Assembly (NCBI GenBank): GCA_023362775.1
Contig: JALMGJ010000001.1
Location: forward strand, 93,156,501 to 93,220,500
From: Charina bottae
Taxonomy: Eukaryota > Chordata > Lepidosauria > Squamata > Charinaidae
Length of the DNA: 64,000 bases
Direction of reading: 5' to 3'
This document shows positions 1 to 11,224 of the stretch, piece by piece. How positions within the stretch are numbered: position 1 is the stretch's first letter; every line of letters starts with the position of its first letter. The position numbers and the translations under genes are program-made. The notes below the pieces were generated by a model that searched no databases, was not told the origin of the DNA, and saw nothing but the letters and a program-made list of their open reading frames with translations.

Positions 1-890
1 AGGAAATCTAGCATCAATTGGACATTTGATTGTCCAATTCACCAATTTAATGGGAAAGGATTTCTCTCGATAAAATGGTTGCCTGCTAGATATACAAAAC
101 AGTCAAAAAGTGCTTTTTAAGGTCTGTATGTGGGATTTTAATTAATGTTTGTTGATTATTCAGGTGCGTCTGATTTTGAAACTAAACCAAACATGAAATT
201 TCTCTGTATGTATTCATAGAAGCTGGCTTTCCAATCCAGGTAGATGTAGGCATCTGTTCTCCCCTCCAACACAACCTACAAATGCTGGGTTTCTTTAGGT
301 GTGGCTGCCCTTATTAACATTCTATCTCCAGTTGCCCCATTAAATTAAGTGCAGCAAAACAGAAAACAACAACAACAACTACACTCCTGAGAGCCTTTCT
401 GTATTTTTGCTGATTCTTGCCTGTGTCTCACTGATTGGTCAAATTGTCTGCAGGGGGTTCTGTATATTGCTTACTTCGTATGTTGCCTTATCATCCTGCT
501 GCTTGGGTTTATAGCTTACAACCACTGAGACTTTTTTTTTTTGCTCCCAACCATTAAGTTCTTGCAATAGATCAACATTCTTATCTTCCTGCCATAGTTA
601 ATGGCTCTTTCTTATCCTCTTCATAACTTTGTTTTGATTAGTCTAATTTCTTTCCTCCCTCTCAAAACTTCTTTTACAAGCTCTCTTCCGTTCTTCGGTT
701 TATCAGTTGGAATTTTAGTTATATAATATTAAATGGCCATAATAAATATATCTAAGGCCACAGCAATAAACTTCTCTTCCTACCCGACCGCTTCTGTATA
801 TTTACTATCTGTCTGGATTCTTCTCTCTCCCCACCTCCCATACTTATCATACTTATTTATTTATCTTTATGATGTATGTCCCAACTTTCT
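1..890. other. Intergenic DNA, no gene recognised
   Basis: AT-rich sequence with scattered homopolymers and no open frame resembling a known protein. The 84-codon frame starting at 733 has no recognisable domain and runs into a SINE fragment. I see no promoter or RNA gene. It lies upstream of the DTNB promoter. Confidence 0.5.
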
Positions 891-1026
891 GACCAAAAAA
901 CACTGCTTTCAGGACCCCAGTGATTTCACCTCTTTTATGTTGGGGGTAAACAGCCAGTTTGGTGTAGTAATTAAGGCACCAGGCTAGAAACTGGGAGAGC
1001 GTAAAAAAAATGTTGGGGGTAGATAA
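891..1026 (+). repeat. Left arm of a 135-bp inverted duplication (contains a SINE fragment)
   Basis: This arm is nearly identical to the reverse complement of 1815-1949; I count three substitutions over about 135 bp. It holds the head of a tRNA-derived SINE (about 949-1010, beginning AGCCAGTTTGGTGTAGTAAT) flanked on both sides by sequence that also recurs in the other arm. The duplication therefore copied a SINE fragment together with its flanks. Confidence 0.9.
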
Positions 1027-1189
1027 TTCCTCAAACAACTGTTTGTAATGCTTCAGCACAAGATGATGCTTTCAATAGCATTTTAAAAATAAGCGTATAA
1101 GAATAATTATGTTGGATCAAACAATACTTATATCAATACTTCTATTCCTCTAGGGGCCAAACTGATACTATCAAATACTATAGGACATG

Positions 1190-1290
1190 AGTGCAATAAC
1201 TTCCTCCCAACAGTGTCCCCTGCAACTGGTATTTAGAAACATACTTGTGATACTGGAGATAATACTGTAGCCATCTCTGAAAGAGGAGTG
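1190..1290. repeat. Old interspersed repeat shared with 43240-43450 and 53135-53340
   Basis: The block contains a 'CAACTGGTATT...CATAC' core followed by 'GATACTGGAGATAATACTGTAGCCATC'-like sequence in pieces. Similar wording recurs near 43330-43400 and 53270-53330. It looks like a widely dispersed old amniote LINE or SINE fragment. I cannot name the family with confidence. Confidence 0.4.
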
Positions 1291-1384
1291 GTGTCCTCCT
1301 GAACTCACGATGTCCTCCTGAACCCATGGTGTCCTCCTGAACTCATAGTGCTTCTCTCTGTTCAGGCAGAGATATAGCCAGGGG

Positions 1385-1612
1385 GGCCTTCACCCAGCTT
1401 CAACTGGTGTGCCAGTTGTAGCCGTATCTAGGATGAGAAGGCCTGGCAATGGTAATTTAAACCCTCATCACCTCCAGGTTGGAATACTGCAATGTGCTGT
1501 ATATTGGGCTACCTTTGAGGAATACTCAGAAACAACATTGGTGCAAAATGCACTGCCCACATGCTGGTGGGTAAGAGCTGCTTCAGCCATGTTATGCTAA
1601 TACTGTGGGTGT
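1385..1612 (+). mobile_element. Diverged L2 LINE fragment (reverse transcriptase C-terminal part)
   Basis: The + strand translates, with breaks, into the L2 reverse-transcriptase tail pattern 'RLEYCN-LY-GLP ... LVQNA'. Recognisable pieces are the leucine/tyrosine core about 1470-1515 and the QNA segment about 1540-1560. It is short and frame-broken, so it is an old dead copy. Confidence 0.6.
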
Positions 1613-1681
1613 TAAACTGATGGTCAATAGGTTTCTAGGCACAGTTCAAAGAGTTGATTCTGACCCTTGTGATTTGGCTCC

Positions 1682-1765
1682 TAGGTGGACAGGAAGGCCT
1701 GGCGTGCTATGGTCCATGAGGTCACGAAGAGTCGGACATGACTAAGCGACTGAACAACAAAAAAC
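1682..1765 (+). mobile_element. BovB LINE 3' end fragment
   Basis: About 80 bp match the 3' terminus of BovB seen in full at 61590-61668, including 'AGGAAGGCCTGGCGTGCTAT' and the terminal 'CGACTGAACAACAA'. It is a severely 5'-truncated insertion, lying between the two arms of the inverted duplication. Confidence 0.85.
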
Positions 1766-1814
1766 CTTTAAGACTGCCTTCCCCAAGTAGGACCATCCTG
1801 TCCAGTAGGAGGAG

Positions 1815-1949
1815 TTATCTACCCCTAACATTTTTTTTACGCTCTCCCAGTTTCTAGCTTGGTGCCTTAATTACTACACCAAACTGGCTGTCTACCCCCA
1901 ACATAAAAGAGGTGAAATCACTGGGGTCCTGAAAGCAGTGTTTTTTGGT
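1815..1949 (-). repeat. Right arm of the 135-bp inverted duplication
   Basis: Reverse-complement partner of 891-1026. The arms are separated by about 790 bp that contain L2 and BovB fragments. Similarity ends abruptly outside both arms; inside the pair a weaker match continues for about 5 bp. Confidence 0.9.
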
Positions 1950-2514
1950 TATGACCCCCACTTTATGGAATAGCCTTCTCTGCACCTAAAGGCTTGACTG
2001 GCTATCAGCTCCACTAGATAGACCAGTCCATGAATCAACTCCACAGGAAGGCTAAGACTACTTTTATTGAGATTTGCTACAATAACAGAATCTTGCAAGT
2101 CTGATTGTGCTGTGCCTCCTCCTCTTATACCCATGTGAATTAGGGAGGTGTCTGTCTGAGCCACTTACACATACTTTCTGCTTGTTTTTGACTTAGGTCA
2201 TGTTTTTCTCCTGGTCACTTTGGTAACAGTGGCCTATCTGTCAAGGTCATCTTCCTTATTCTCTACACTGGCAGAGTTTAATATCATTTTGTTTTTATAT
2301 ATGATAACTGCTGCGAGATTATAATATGCACAAAAATGGAAAGACTCTGAAATACCCACAATGGAGGAATGGCTGGTGAAGATGACAGAATTAGCAGAAA
2401 TGGCAAAATTGATTTGTTTGATTAGAGAAAGGACAATAACTACATTTATTAGTGACTGGAAATCCCTTATCGACTTTTTACTGAAAAAAGAAAAAAATGA
2501 ACTTGTGATTTATG

Positions 2515-2850
2515 GGTTTGATGATTAGAAAGGATAGATATTCTCCATGATGTTCTGTCCCTAACCTGGTACTTCAGGTATTCCAATGGTGTATCCACAG
2601 CCACTGCAATTGAGTCCATCCATCTTGCTGCTGGTCTTCCTTTTTCTCTTTCCTTCCACCTTTCCCAGCATTTGAACCTTCTCCAGAGAGCTGGGTCTTC
2701 ACATAATGTGTCCATTATGTGCCTGTTCATTTTTGCCTTGAGTGAGAATTCTGGGTTGATTTGTTTGATGATCTATTTGTTTGGTTTTTTTGGCTGTCCG
2801 TGGTAATCTCAGGAGTCTTCTCCAACACCAATGTTCCAAAATGTCAAGTC
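2515..2850 (-). mobile_element. Diverged RTE-type LINE fragment (C-terminal reverse transcriptase region)
   Basis: The - strand reads, over two frames, the RTE C-terminal signature 'W-CWRRLLRLPRTAKKT ... GHIM ... GRPAARWMDSI ... VRDRTSWR'. Fixed points are 'ILEHWCWRRLLRLPRTAKK' near 2780-2840 and 'GRPAARWMDSI' near 2600-2635. It differs clearly from BovB and is older. It is dead: frames are interrupted. Confidence 0.7.
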
Positions 2851-3350
2851 TGCTGATGACACTAAATTGTTCTGGGTGGTAAAAAAAATAAGGGACTGGG
2901 AAGATCTCCAAAGGAATCTCTGCATATTAGGGGAGCAGGCGTCAAAATGGCAGATGTCATTCAAATGTAAAGTGATGCATATTGGTGCCAAAAATCCTAA
3001 CTACTCATACAAACTTAATTGAAAGAATTCAATGTGTCAACACTGTGCAGCCACTGTAAAAAAGGCCAACAACATGTTAGGGATAATAAGAAACAGTACT
3101 GAAAATAGAGATGCCAATATCATAATGTCCTTATAAAAATCAATGGTGCAACTACATCTGGAATATCTGGAATTTTGTATGCAGTTCTGGTTGCTGCACC
3201 TCAAAAAGGGCATGAATACTGCTGTATCTTTACCAAGAAAACCACATGGATAGACTATCACACGGGCAGGCTACTGTCTAGGTTGCAAAGAGCCGTCATG
3301 TTGAACTTATTCAAAGTATGTTGGTGGAGACAGAAATATAAGGGAAAAAA
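2840..3350 (+). mobile_element. CR1-like LINE fragment (reverse transcriptase C-terminal part)
   Basis: The + strand contains a diverged 'ADDTKLF' catalytic-box remnant near 2855-2875, then 'KWQMSFKCKVMHIGAKNP' near 2945-3000 and 'ATVKKANNMLG' near 3053-3085. These are C-terminal motifs of CR1-clade reverse transcriptases. Frame changes and stops show it is decayed. It ends where the BovB insertion begins (target duplication at 3353-3364). Confidence 0.7.
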
Positions 3351-3376
3351 TTGCCTTATACCATTTTTGTTGTTGT

Positions 3377-4789
3377 TTATTCGTTCAGTCGTTTCCGACT
3401 CTTCGTGACTTCATGGACCAGTCCACGCCAGAGCTTTCTGTCGGCCGTCACCATCCCCAGCTCCCCAATGGTTGAGTCCGTCACCTCCAGAATACCATCC
3501 ATCCATCTTGCCCTTGGTCGGCCCCTCTTCCTTTGGCCTTCCACTTTCCCTAGCATCAGCTTCTTCTCCAGGGTATACTGTCTTCTCATTATGTGGCCAA
3601 AGTACTTCAGTTTTGCCTTTAATATCATTCCCTCAAGTGAGCAGTCTGGCTTTATTTCCTGGAGTATGGACTGGTTTGATCTTCTTGCAGTCCAAGGCAC
3701 TCTCAGAATTTTCCTCCAACACCACAGTTCAAAAGCATCTATCTTCCTTCGCTCAGCCTTCCTTATGGTCCAGCTCTCGCAGCCATAGGTTACTACGGGG
3801 AATACCATTGCTTTAACTATGCGGACCTTTGTTGTCAGTGTGATGTCTCTACTCTTAACTATTTTATCAAGATTTGCCATTGCTCTCCTCCCAAGAAGTA
3901 GACGTCTTCTGATTTCCTGGCTGCAGTCAGCATCTGCAGTAATCTTTGTGCCTAGAAATACAAAGTCTGTCACTGCCTCCACTTTTTCTCCCTCTATTTG
4001 CCAGTCATCAATCAAGCTCGTTGCCATAATCTTGGTTTTTTTGAGGTTTAGCTGCAACCCAGCTTTTGCACTTTCTTCTTTCACCTTCGTCATAAGGCTC
4101 CTCAACTCCTCCTCGCTTTCAGCCATCAAAGTGGTATCATCTGCGTATCTGAGATTGTTAATGTTTCTTCCAGCGATTTTAACTCCAGCCTTGGATTCCT
4201 CAAGCCCAGCATGTCGCATGATGTGTTCTGCGTACAGGTTGAATAGGTAGGGTGAGAGTATACAACCCTGCCGTACTCCTTTCCCAATCTTAAACCAGTC
4301 CGTTGTTCCGTGCTCTGTTCTTACCGTTGCTACTTGGTCGTTATACAGATTCCTCAGGAGGCAGACAAGATGACTTTGTATCCCCATACCACCAAGAACT
4401 TGCCACAATTTGTTATGATCCACACAGTCAAAGGCTTTAGAATAGTCAATAAAACAGAAATAGATGTTTTTCTGAAATTCCCTGGCTTTCTCCATTATCC
4501 AGCGGATATTGGCAATTTGGTCTCTAGTTCCTCTGCCTTTTCTAAACCCAGCTTGTACATCTGGCAATTCTCGCTCCATGAATTGCTGGAGTCTACCTTG
4601 CAAGATCTTGAGCATTACCTTACTGGCATGTGAAATAAGTGCCACTGTTCGATAATTTGAACATTCTTTAGTGCTTCCCTTTTTTGGTATGGGGATATAA
4701 GTTGATTTTTTCCAATCTGATGGCCATTCTTGTGTTTTCCAAATTTGCTGGCATATGGCATGCATCACCTTGACAGCATCATCTTGCAA
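3377..4789 (-). pseudogene. BovB ORF part 2: reverse transcriptase
   Basis: A 470-codon open frame continuing the BovB polyprotein after the frameshift. It reads 'IPIPKKG', 'YRTVALISHASKVMLKIL', 'FRKGRGTRDQIANIRW', 'FIDYSKAFDCVDH', 'GVRQGCILSPYLFNLY' and the catalytic 'RYADDTT' (YADD codons at 4136-4147). The C-terminal part carries 'AFELWCWRKILRVPWTARR' and 'GRPRARWMDGI'. All seven core polymerase blocks appear present, without internal stops. With the upstream frameshift the copy cannot make a continuous protein as it stands. Confidence 0.92.
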
Positions 4790-6408
4790 GATTTTAACAG
4801 TTCAGCTGGGATACCGTCGTCTCCTGCTGCCTTGTTATTAGCAATGCTTCTTAAGGCCCATTCAACCTCACTCTTCAGGATGTCTGGCTCTAACTCACTG
4901 ACCACACCGTCAAAGCTATCTCCAATATTATTATCCTTCCTATAAAGATCTTCCGTATATTCTTGCCACCTTTTCTTGATCTCTTCTGCTTCTGTTAGGT
5001 CCTTACCATCTTTGTTTTTGATCATACCCATTTTTGCCTGGAATTTACCTCCGATGTTTCTAATTTTCTGGAAGAGGTCTCTTGTCCTTCCTATTCTATT
5101 ATCTTCTTCCACTTCCGCACATTGCTTGTTTAAAAATAATTCCTTATCTCTTCTGGCTAACCTCTGGAATTTTGCATTTAATTGGGCATATCTCCCCCTA
5201 TCACTGTTGCCTTTTGCTTTCCTTCTTTCTTGGGCTACTTCCAGTGTTTCAGCAGACAGCCATCTTGCCTTCTTGGTTTTCTTTTTCTTTGGGACGTTTT
5301 TTGTTGCCGCCTCCTGAACAATGTTGCGAACTTCTGTCCATAGTTCTTCTGGGACCCTATCTACTAAATCTAGTCCCTTAAATCTATTCTTCACCTCCAC
5401 TGCATATTCCTTAGGAATATTAGTGAGCTCATATCTAACTGATCTGTGGGTCTTCCCTATTCTCTTTAGTCTGATTCTAAATTTTGCAATAAGAAGTTCG
5501 TGATCTGAACTACAGTCAGCTCCAGGTCTTGTTTTTACCGACTGTATAGATGTCCGCCACCTTTGGCTGCAAAGGATGTAGTCAATCTGATTTCGGTGTC
5601 GACCATCTGGTGAAGTCCATGTATAAAGTCGTCTTTTAGGTTGTTGGAAGAGAGTGTTTGTTATGCACAGTGAGTTGTCTTGGCAAAATTCTATCAGCCT
5701 ATGTCCTGCTTCATTTTGTTCTCCCAGACCATGCTTGCCTGTAATTCCAGGTGTCGTCTGACTACCCACCTTAGCATTCCAGTCTCCTGTAATGAAAATA
5801 ACATCTCTTTTTGGTGTATTATCCAGGAGGTGCTGCAGATCCTCATAGAACTGATCTACTTCTGCTTCTTGAGCATCTGTGGTTGGGGCGTATATTTGGA
5901 TCACTGTGATGTTAAATGGCTTCCCCTGAATTCGAATTGAGATCATTCTATCGTTTTTTGGATTGTATCCAAGCACTGCTTTAGCCACTTTATTATTAAT
6001 TATGAAGGCTACTCCATTTCTTCTGTGGTCCTCTTGTCCACAGTAGTAGATCTGGTGGTTATCTGATGTGAAGTGGCCCATCCCAGTCCATTTCAGTTCA
6101 CTGACACCTAAAATGTCTATATTTAATCTTGACATCTCACCAATAACCACATCCAATTTGCCCTGGCTCATAGATCTTACATTCCAGGTTCCTATGGTGT
6201 GTTGATCTTTAGAACATCGGATTCGTCGTTCACCACCAGCACCGTCGGCCGCTAGCCGTCCTTTCGGCTTTGAGCTAGCTGCGTCATCACATCTGGGGCT
6301 AGTTGAACGTATCCTCTGTTCCTCCCCAGTAGCATTTTGACCATCTTCCGACCTGGGAGTCCCATCTTCCGATGGTATACCGACATATCTCTGGTTGTAC
6401 TGATCCAT
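4765..6408 (-). pseudogene. BovB ORF part 1: endonuclease domain and start of reverse transcriptase
   Basis: A 547-codon open frame. Residues about 70-315 form an apurinic/apyrimidinic-type endonuclease, which nicks target DNA to prime reverse transcription. Visible landmarks are 'GTWNVRSM', 'ILGVSELKW', 'ITGDWNAKVG', 'DYILCSQRW' and 'SSDHELLIAKF', the last carrying the catalytic Asp-His pair. A Lys-rich linker and 'GDDGIPAELL' at the start of the polymerase domain follow. The frame is lost near 4765-4790, where the reverse transcriptase continues in another frame, so one small indel separates the two halves. Confidence 0.92.
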
Positions 6409-6601
6409 TTAGTTTTCATGGCAAGAATACTGGGGTGGGTTGCCATTACCTTCCCCAGGGATCGTATTTAGTCTGACCTCTCTGCCACGACCTTCCCGTC
6501 TTGGGTGTCCCTTCACGGTTTAGCTCATGGTTTCATTGAGGTGCTCAAGCTCCAGCACCACGACAAGGTAACAATCTCCTTTGCTGGAGGCCTTATACCA
6601 T

Positions 6602-7109
6602 ATTTGGACCATTTATCTACTGCACTAAATATGTCTAAAATGGCTGGGTCAACTCACTCAGCAACACCTTAGCCCAGCACACGCATAAACACAGCCAGAT
6701 ACTTGTTCTCCGGGATGGCATATGGCTTAACCATACCTGGAAATGACAAGATTTTAGTAACGGAACCAAATGCCTTCTGTTACTTCCTAACTATAATCCC
6801 TACTCAGGGGGAGGGGGAGGTAAGATTTCAATCGTTATTTTGAACAAAGGGTTACTGTAGTTTTTATTCGTATTTATTGTGGATACAAAATCAGGATGTG
6901 GCACACATCAAAGAGCTCCCAGCTTCCTGGACTATACCATTCTGTCTGGACTCTGAGTAGCTTTGTTGCTTGCAGGGAGTTAGTCATGTATGGCTATAGT
7001 GGTAAAGCCGGCGCAACACTACGGAGGTGTATTTTGACAGAAGAAAGGTGTGCAAGCAGGAAAATGAATAATTTCAGGAGAGGACTAGAAAACAACCTGA
7101 TCGGACAAG
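6602..7109. other. Intergenic DNA upstream of the DTNB promoter
   Basis: No coding feature recognised. A short G-rich run (about 6807-6820) and ordinary AT-rich sequence grade into the CpG-rich promoter after about 7000. Distal promoter elements could lie here, but none can be assigned by eye. Confidence 0.4.
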
Positions 7110-7770
7110 AGGTGAGGCTCAGAAGGCCGCAGGCGCGGGCTTCCTTATCACCATAGCAACGGACCGAGATTGCGCACGCTCCGGGAGGCGGGCGAAAAAG
7201 AGGAACGCGTAGCGCACGAGCAATTGTTGATGCGCGCGAGTGAGGGACGGCGATGCGCGCAAGAGTAAAAGATGCTATTGGGTAGATTCATGTACGCATG
7301 CGCCAACTCTCGCCCGTGGGACACTGTGCGGCTGAGAGGAGAAAGATTTGAACGCGTTTCCTTTCTCCGGTTTCTGATTGGCTTAACTATCATGTGGCTA
7401 ATGCCGGGAGGGCGGGAATTTGCCGCTGGGTTCTTTTTTCTCATTGGTGAAACTCTTGGCGAAGGCGCCAGGAGGCTGAAATGTCCGTCGGGTTGGTTGC
7501 CCACTTATCCTCCCCTTTGTCATTCCCCTCCCTATTGAAATCGCTGTTGGGATTGGACAGCGTTGAAGGGAGGCAGGTCCTCTGCGTCGAGTGCCGAACG
7601 TGGGTTGGTTAGATTGTCGGTGGCTGCAAGCGGTGTGCCTGTGGGAACGGAGAAGAGCAGGGTTGAGGTTGAGGCGCGCGCGGAGGCGGAGGAAGGCAGG
7701 CAGGATAGGCTGGTTGGCTCGGTCAGCCGTTCCCTCCGCCCTCCCGCGGAGAAGAGGGCCCGGTGGAAAA
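7110..7770 (+). promoter_or_regulatory. DTNB: CpG-island promoter of DTNB
   Basis: CpG dinucleotides become dense from about 7110 to 7990, in sharp contrast with the AT-rich surroundings. No TATA box is evident. Three ATTGG motifs (inverted CCAAT boxes) lie at 7377-7381, 7443-7447 and 7552-7556, as is common in TATA-less housekeeping-type promoters bound by NF-Y. The island ends in a canonical donor (GTAAGT at 7771), which places the first exon at its downstream edge. The link to DTNB is inferred from position and strand; no other gene start is visible before coding exon 1 at 27952. Confidence 0.75.
7570..7770 (+). other. DTNB: DTNB exon 1 (5' untranslated, start approximate)
   Basis: The 3' boundary is supported by AAAA|GTAAGT at 7770/7771. 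The transcription start is a guess downstream of the last CCAAT box. From about 7500 to 7770 there is no ATG, so the leader would not contain upstream starts. If it is joined directly to the next exon, the start context becomes AAAG-ATG, with a favourable purine at -3. Additional untranslated exons inside the 20-kb intron cannot be excluded. Confidence 0.65.
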
Positions 7771-10329
7771 GTAAGTGCCCGGGATCGGCGCGGGAGGGTC
7801 TCCGAGAGGTCCGGGGGAGGGAAGGGGCCTCTCCTTCTTAGCCGGTTTGTTCGCCTGCTTGCAGTCCCGGCGGCGGGAAGCCCTTCCCGCTCGATCTAAA
7901 AGGAGAGGCTCGAGGGTCTCTGAGCCCCGGACTGGTTCGAGAATGCCACGGAGCGTGTGGTCGCCTGCAGCGTCAACCTCGCATATGTTTGCGGGGGCCA
8001 AGCCATGCTCTATGGGCGCGCATAGTGCTCAGCTTGGCCATAGTGCAGGTATCCTTGCTGCAGCAACTCTCCAACCCGTTCTGCAAAGAAAGAAGAGGAA
8101 TAATTCCTTGGGCTGGAGTTTCTTTCTCCTGGAGAAATTAACTTCTGGACACTAGAATATATATTAATTCTGGTACCGTATATTTTATGGTCGTAATCTT
8201 ATTCATGTTTGCAACAGCTTTTTGAGGTCCGTCATCAAGTGGTTGTTAGCTGCTCTTAAAAATTTGTGTAGTGGATCTCGGAGTTTAAAGTCCTGGATTC
8301 GTTTAATAACTTTTTGTGACCGATTTCACATAATTTTTAGATCTGCTAAAGATATATCTGGCATTTCTTGGCCATAGTAATATGACACGTGGTGGTAATG
8401 TAAAGGGAAAGGGAATCCTTGTTTGGGTTGTACAGAATTGTAGTCCTGGGGTAATATGCATGGGTTAACACATTTTCTTAAGCTGTAGTTTCTTTAATAA
8501 TGTTTTACTGATTAAACCATGTTTGGGTGGGTTCATATAACTTGCTAAATGATAAACCACGCTTTACAAATCACAGAGGCACATTTCACATAACATACCA
8601 AATTAGAACAAAAGAAACCGTCTTATGGCTTAACATAATATGTAGCCTAGCCTGTGCATGACAGTTAAAACTTGCCAAACCAAAAATGGTTTCTCTGATG
8701 CTGCTTTTTTATTATTATTCATAAGTCCTGAGGGAAAATTACCAGAATAATCATATCTCCTACTCAGGATTGAAACAGAAATAATATGAACAGTATATCT
8801 TTCTCTTCTGTCCCTTCTTTGGGTGTGACAATCCAAGCAAAAATGTTCCTTTATTACAAGGTAACCAATACAAGTAACTTTTGATTAGATGGCTATTAGA
8901 AAAACAGCAAATCTCAAGAGGCACAAGGAAAGTGTGTAGGAAATTAAAATGTCTGGCTTTCATTTGTGGCACAGCCCAAATGCCATGGCCTTGTCTGTGA
9001 TGAAGAAAGAAGGCTGATCATGACACCTTTGCTGAGAAGGAATTTATCACATGAAGATTCTCTGCTGGGGATTATATTATCTAAAAGACAACCATCTTGC
9101 ATGATTCTTTTTTGGGTGGTGCTGGCAGGAACTCCAGTTTGAGCTGCAAAATGGAAGCCAAATATAGGGCAAAACTGAGCCTGAGCCATACTCCTTGGTT
9201 ATTACTTGGGTAAATCAGCACCAGTTGGTGATGGACAGCACTGTACATGGCTTACTATTTTTGCCTTTAGGAAAAGTTTTCCATTTAGGAATAAAGTGGA
9301 CGGTACATGTAAATAAAGGAGTTTTTATTTTCATCTTGTTTTAATTGGAAAGTGGCCTTGAAAATCATAACTTGAAACAAATTATTTGAAAAACTGGTTA
9401 TACCTGTATTGGTAGGACTAAGCCTAAGCATCGTGATGAAGATCCTGCTCATATATCTGCTAAGTAGACCAATGAAGTTGACAAGAACAACTAAGACCAC
9501 CATTTTGCTAATACAGTAGCTCCAAAATAAGGATGGCCACATGCAATATTGTATGTGCCTAGTTTTCTTATTAACTGCTTTTAAATAGTTATTGCTCTCA
9601 GCACTTTGTTTTGGGGCTTGAAAGAAGTTTGAAATAAAGAGAACTGGATTTTACCACTTTTTAATTGTGAAAAATAGGATCTAGATTCACTGAACTAGGC
9701 AGTTTTTTAAGCCATCTGTAGGACTTACTGAAGGCATATCGTTATAAGTTGTGTTGTGTTACTGAAGCTTCTAATACAGATGCTGCAATTGTCTGGAATA
9801 TTGAATTGCTCAGGGGGCAGAATAGTTTATTGCCCAGACTTTTTTTAAAGAAGAAAAGAGTGATTATCTTTGGACAAGAGAAGACCAGTTGATTGAGATG
9901 AGACTCTGAGACATTAGGACAAGGAGATCTGATAAGGAGAATAAAGAAAAGGCGTGGAGTCAGCTATGGACTGAAGGAGAGGATTTGAAGGGGAAGTAAG
10001 ATGAAGGCAAGAAAAGAGCAAGAGTGGGAGGACTTTAGGAGCAAGAGAGAGATATGCTAGGAAGGATGGCCAAGAAACAAGATGTTTATTTTTTCTAAAA
10101 ATGAAAGGAAATGGAACAAAGAAAGAAATGACATAATGATTAAATATAGGGAGAATCAAAGACTCTAAAAATTTTGATGCTGCCTTGCATGTTAAGCAGG
10201 GGATAGAAGTGTACAAGGCTGGTAATGCTGAGTCAAGAACCTAAAATGGCATAAGATTTCTAGAGTTTTACTTGTTTAAGTTCTACTTGGTGGAACTAAG
10301 TGCCAGTTGCATTCATTTAACAGCATGCA
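7771..10329. other. DTNB intron 1, first part; no gene seen
   Basis: CpG-rich up to about 8040, then AT-rich. Frames such as 7775-8155 and 9914-10216 show no domain I recognise and no codon pattern suggesting a real protein. No repeat family is obvious here apart from short A/T runs. Confidence 0.5.
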
Positions 10330-10447
10330 GTGGTTATAACTGTAGTTTTATATTTTTGTATTTGTGCTCCGCTTTGAATTTTAATTCTGGTTTTACTGTA
10401 AACTGCCCAGAGTTCCCCTTTCGGGGGAGATGGGCGGTAATAGAAAA

Positions 10448-10494
<47 letters not shown>

Positions 10495-10497
10495 ATC
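10330..10497 (+). mobile_element. L2-type LINE 3' end with (AATA)n tail
   Basis: The stretch has the stem-loop-like L2 terminus 'CTGCCCAGAGTTCCCCTTTC' then 'GGGGGAGATGGGCGGTAATA', followed by a tetranucleotide AATA run at about 10441-10495. The same terminus recurs at least a dozen times in the window and is the commonest small repeat here. The family assignment (L2 clade) rests on longer copies, such as that at 31160-31800. Confidence 0.7.
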
Positions 10498-10579
10498 AAA
10501 GTAACTACTTGAGGATCTTTTTCATGGCTGGAAAAATAATGACCCTTGTTCTTCCTACATGTACAGAGCTGTTTGGGGA

Positions 10580-10800
10580 TATTTGTTGTTATTTTTATTT
10601 GCATTTATATTCCACCTTTTGCATTTATATTCCACCCTTTCTGAAAAAGCTCAAGGCAGCTTACACAAGGGTCTCCTTAACTGTTAGCATCACAAAACCC
10701 CTAATAGATAGATTGCCCTAAAGAGACTGATTGGCTCAAAATCAAGTAACAAACTTTGTGGATTAGTGGGAATTTGAACTTGTGTCTCTCCAGCATAGGC
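10580..10800 (-). mobile_element. tRNA-derived SINE remnant
   Basis: Read on the - strand, it matches the layout of the SINE at 35040-35445: a tRNA-like head, then the 'CAAGGCAGCTTACA'-type body and a 'TTATATTCCACC' tail. It is diverged and lacks a clear target duplication. A 20-bp segment (TTTGCATTTATATTCCACC-like) is duplicated in tandem at its end. Confidence 0.45.
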
Positions 10801-11224
10801 ATCCACAGCAAACCAAAATTATATGTGCACAGTAACATCATGATGCAAATCCCGCTCTTATGTACTTTTGTTCTGACATCGGATGCTTGTACATAAGTTG
10901 TATTTACATCATGATGCACATTTTTTCATTTGCCCCCTCTAGATGCTCATGCTCCCTGATCTAAAACTGATGGTGATTTTTTTCTCCTTTCACCCATCCA
11001 CATTGTCTACTGAGTGTGTGAGTCCCCCTCTCACTATGTATCCATTACTGCCCAGATCCATCAATAAGTAAGTCAGAATGAGGTTAAAAAGGCTGAAGTG
11101 GACAGCTTCAGCTTTTGGGGAGAACAAGGAGAGAGAACCAAGATTTTCTCTCTATTAGGAGCCAATCAGGATTTGGAATATTCCACATAGTCCTACTTGA
11201 AGGAATGCATTGCAAATACAAAGC

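Larger units (their letters stand above)
3365..6589 (-). mobile_element. Full-length BovB (RTE) LINE with 12-bp target duplication
   Basis: A complete non-LTR retrotransposon of 3225 bp on the - strand. It is bounded by the direct repeat GCCTTATACCAT at 3353-3364 and 6590-6601. Its 3' end (low coordinates) carries the BovB tail 'GAGTCGGAAACGACTGAACG' and then an AAC-rich run. The 5' end is near 6589. The coding region is broken by one frameshift (see the two pseudogene entries). An exact target duplication and nearly open frames point to a comparatively recent insertion. Confidence 0.93.

Noticed and set aside
3351..5503. Several Ser/Leu-rich frames of 100-145 codons on the + strand
   Set aside because: Antisense shadows of the BovB reverse transcriptase and endonuclease, which are read on the - strand with recognisable motifs.
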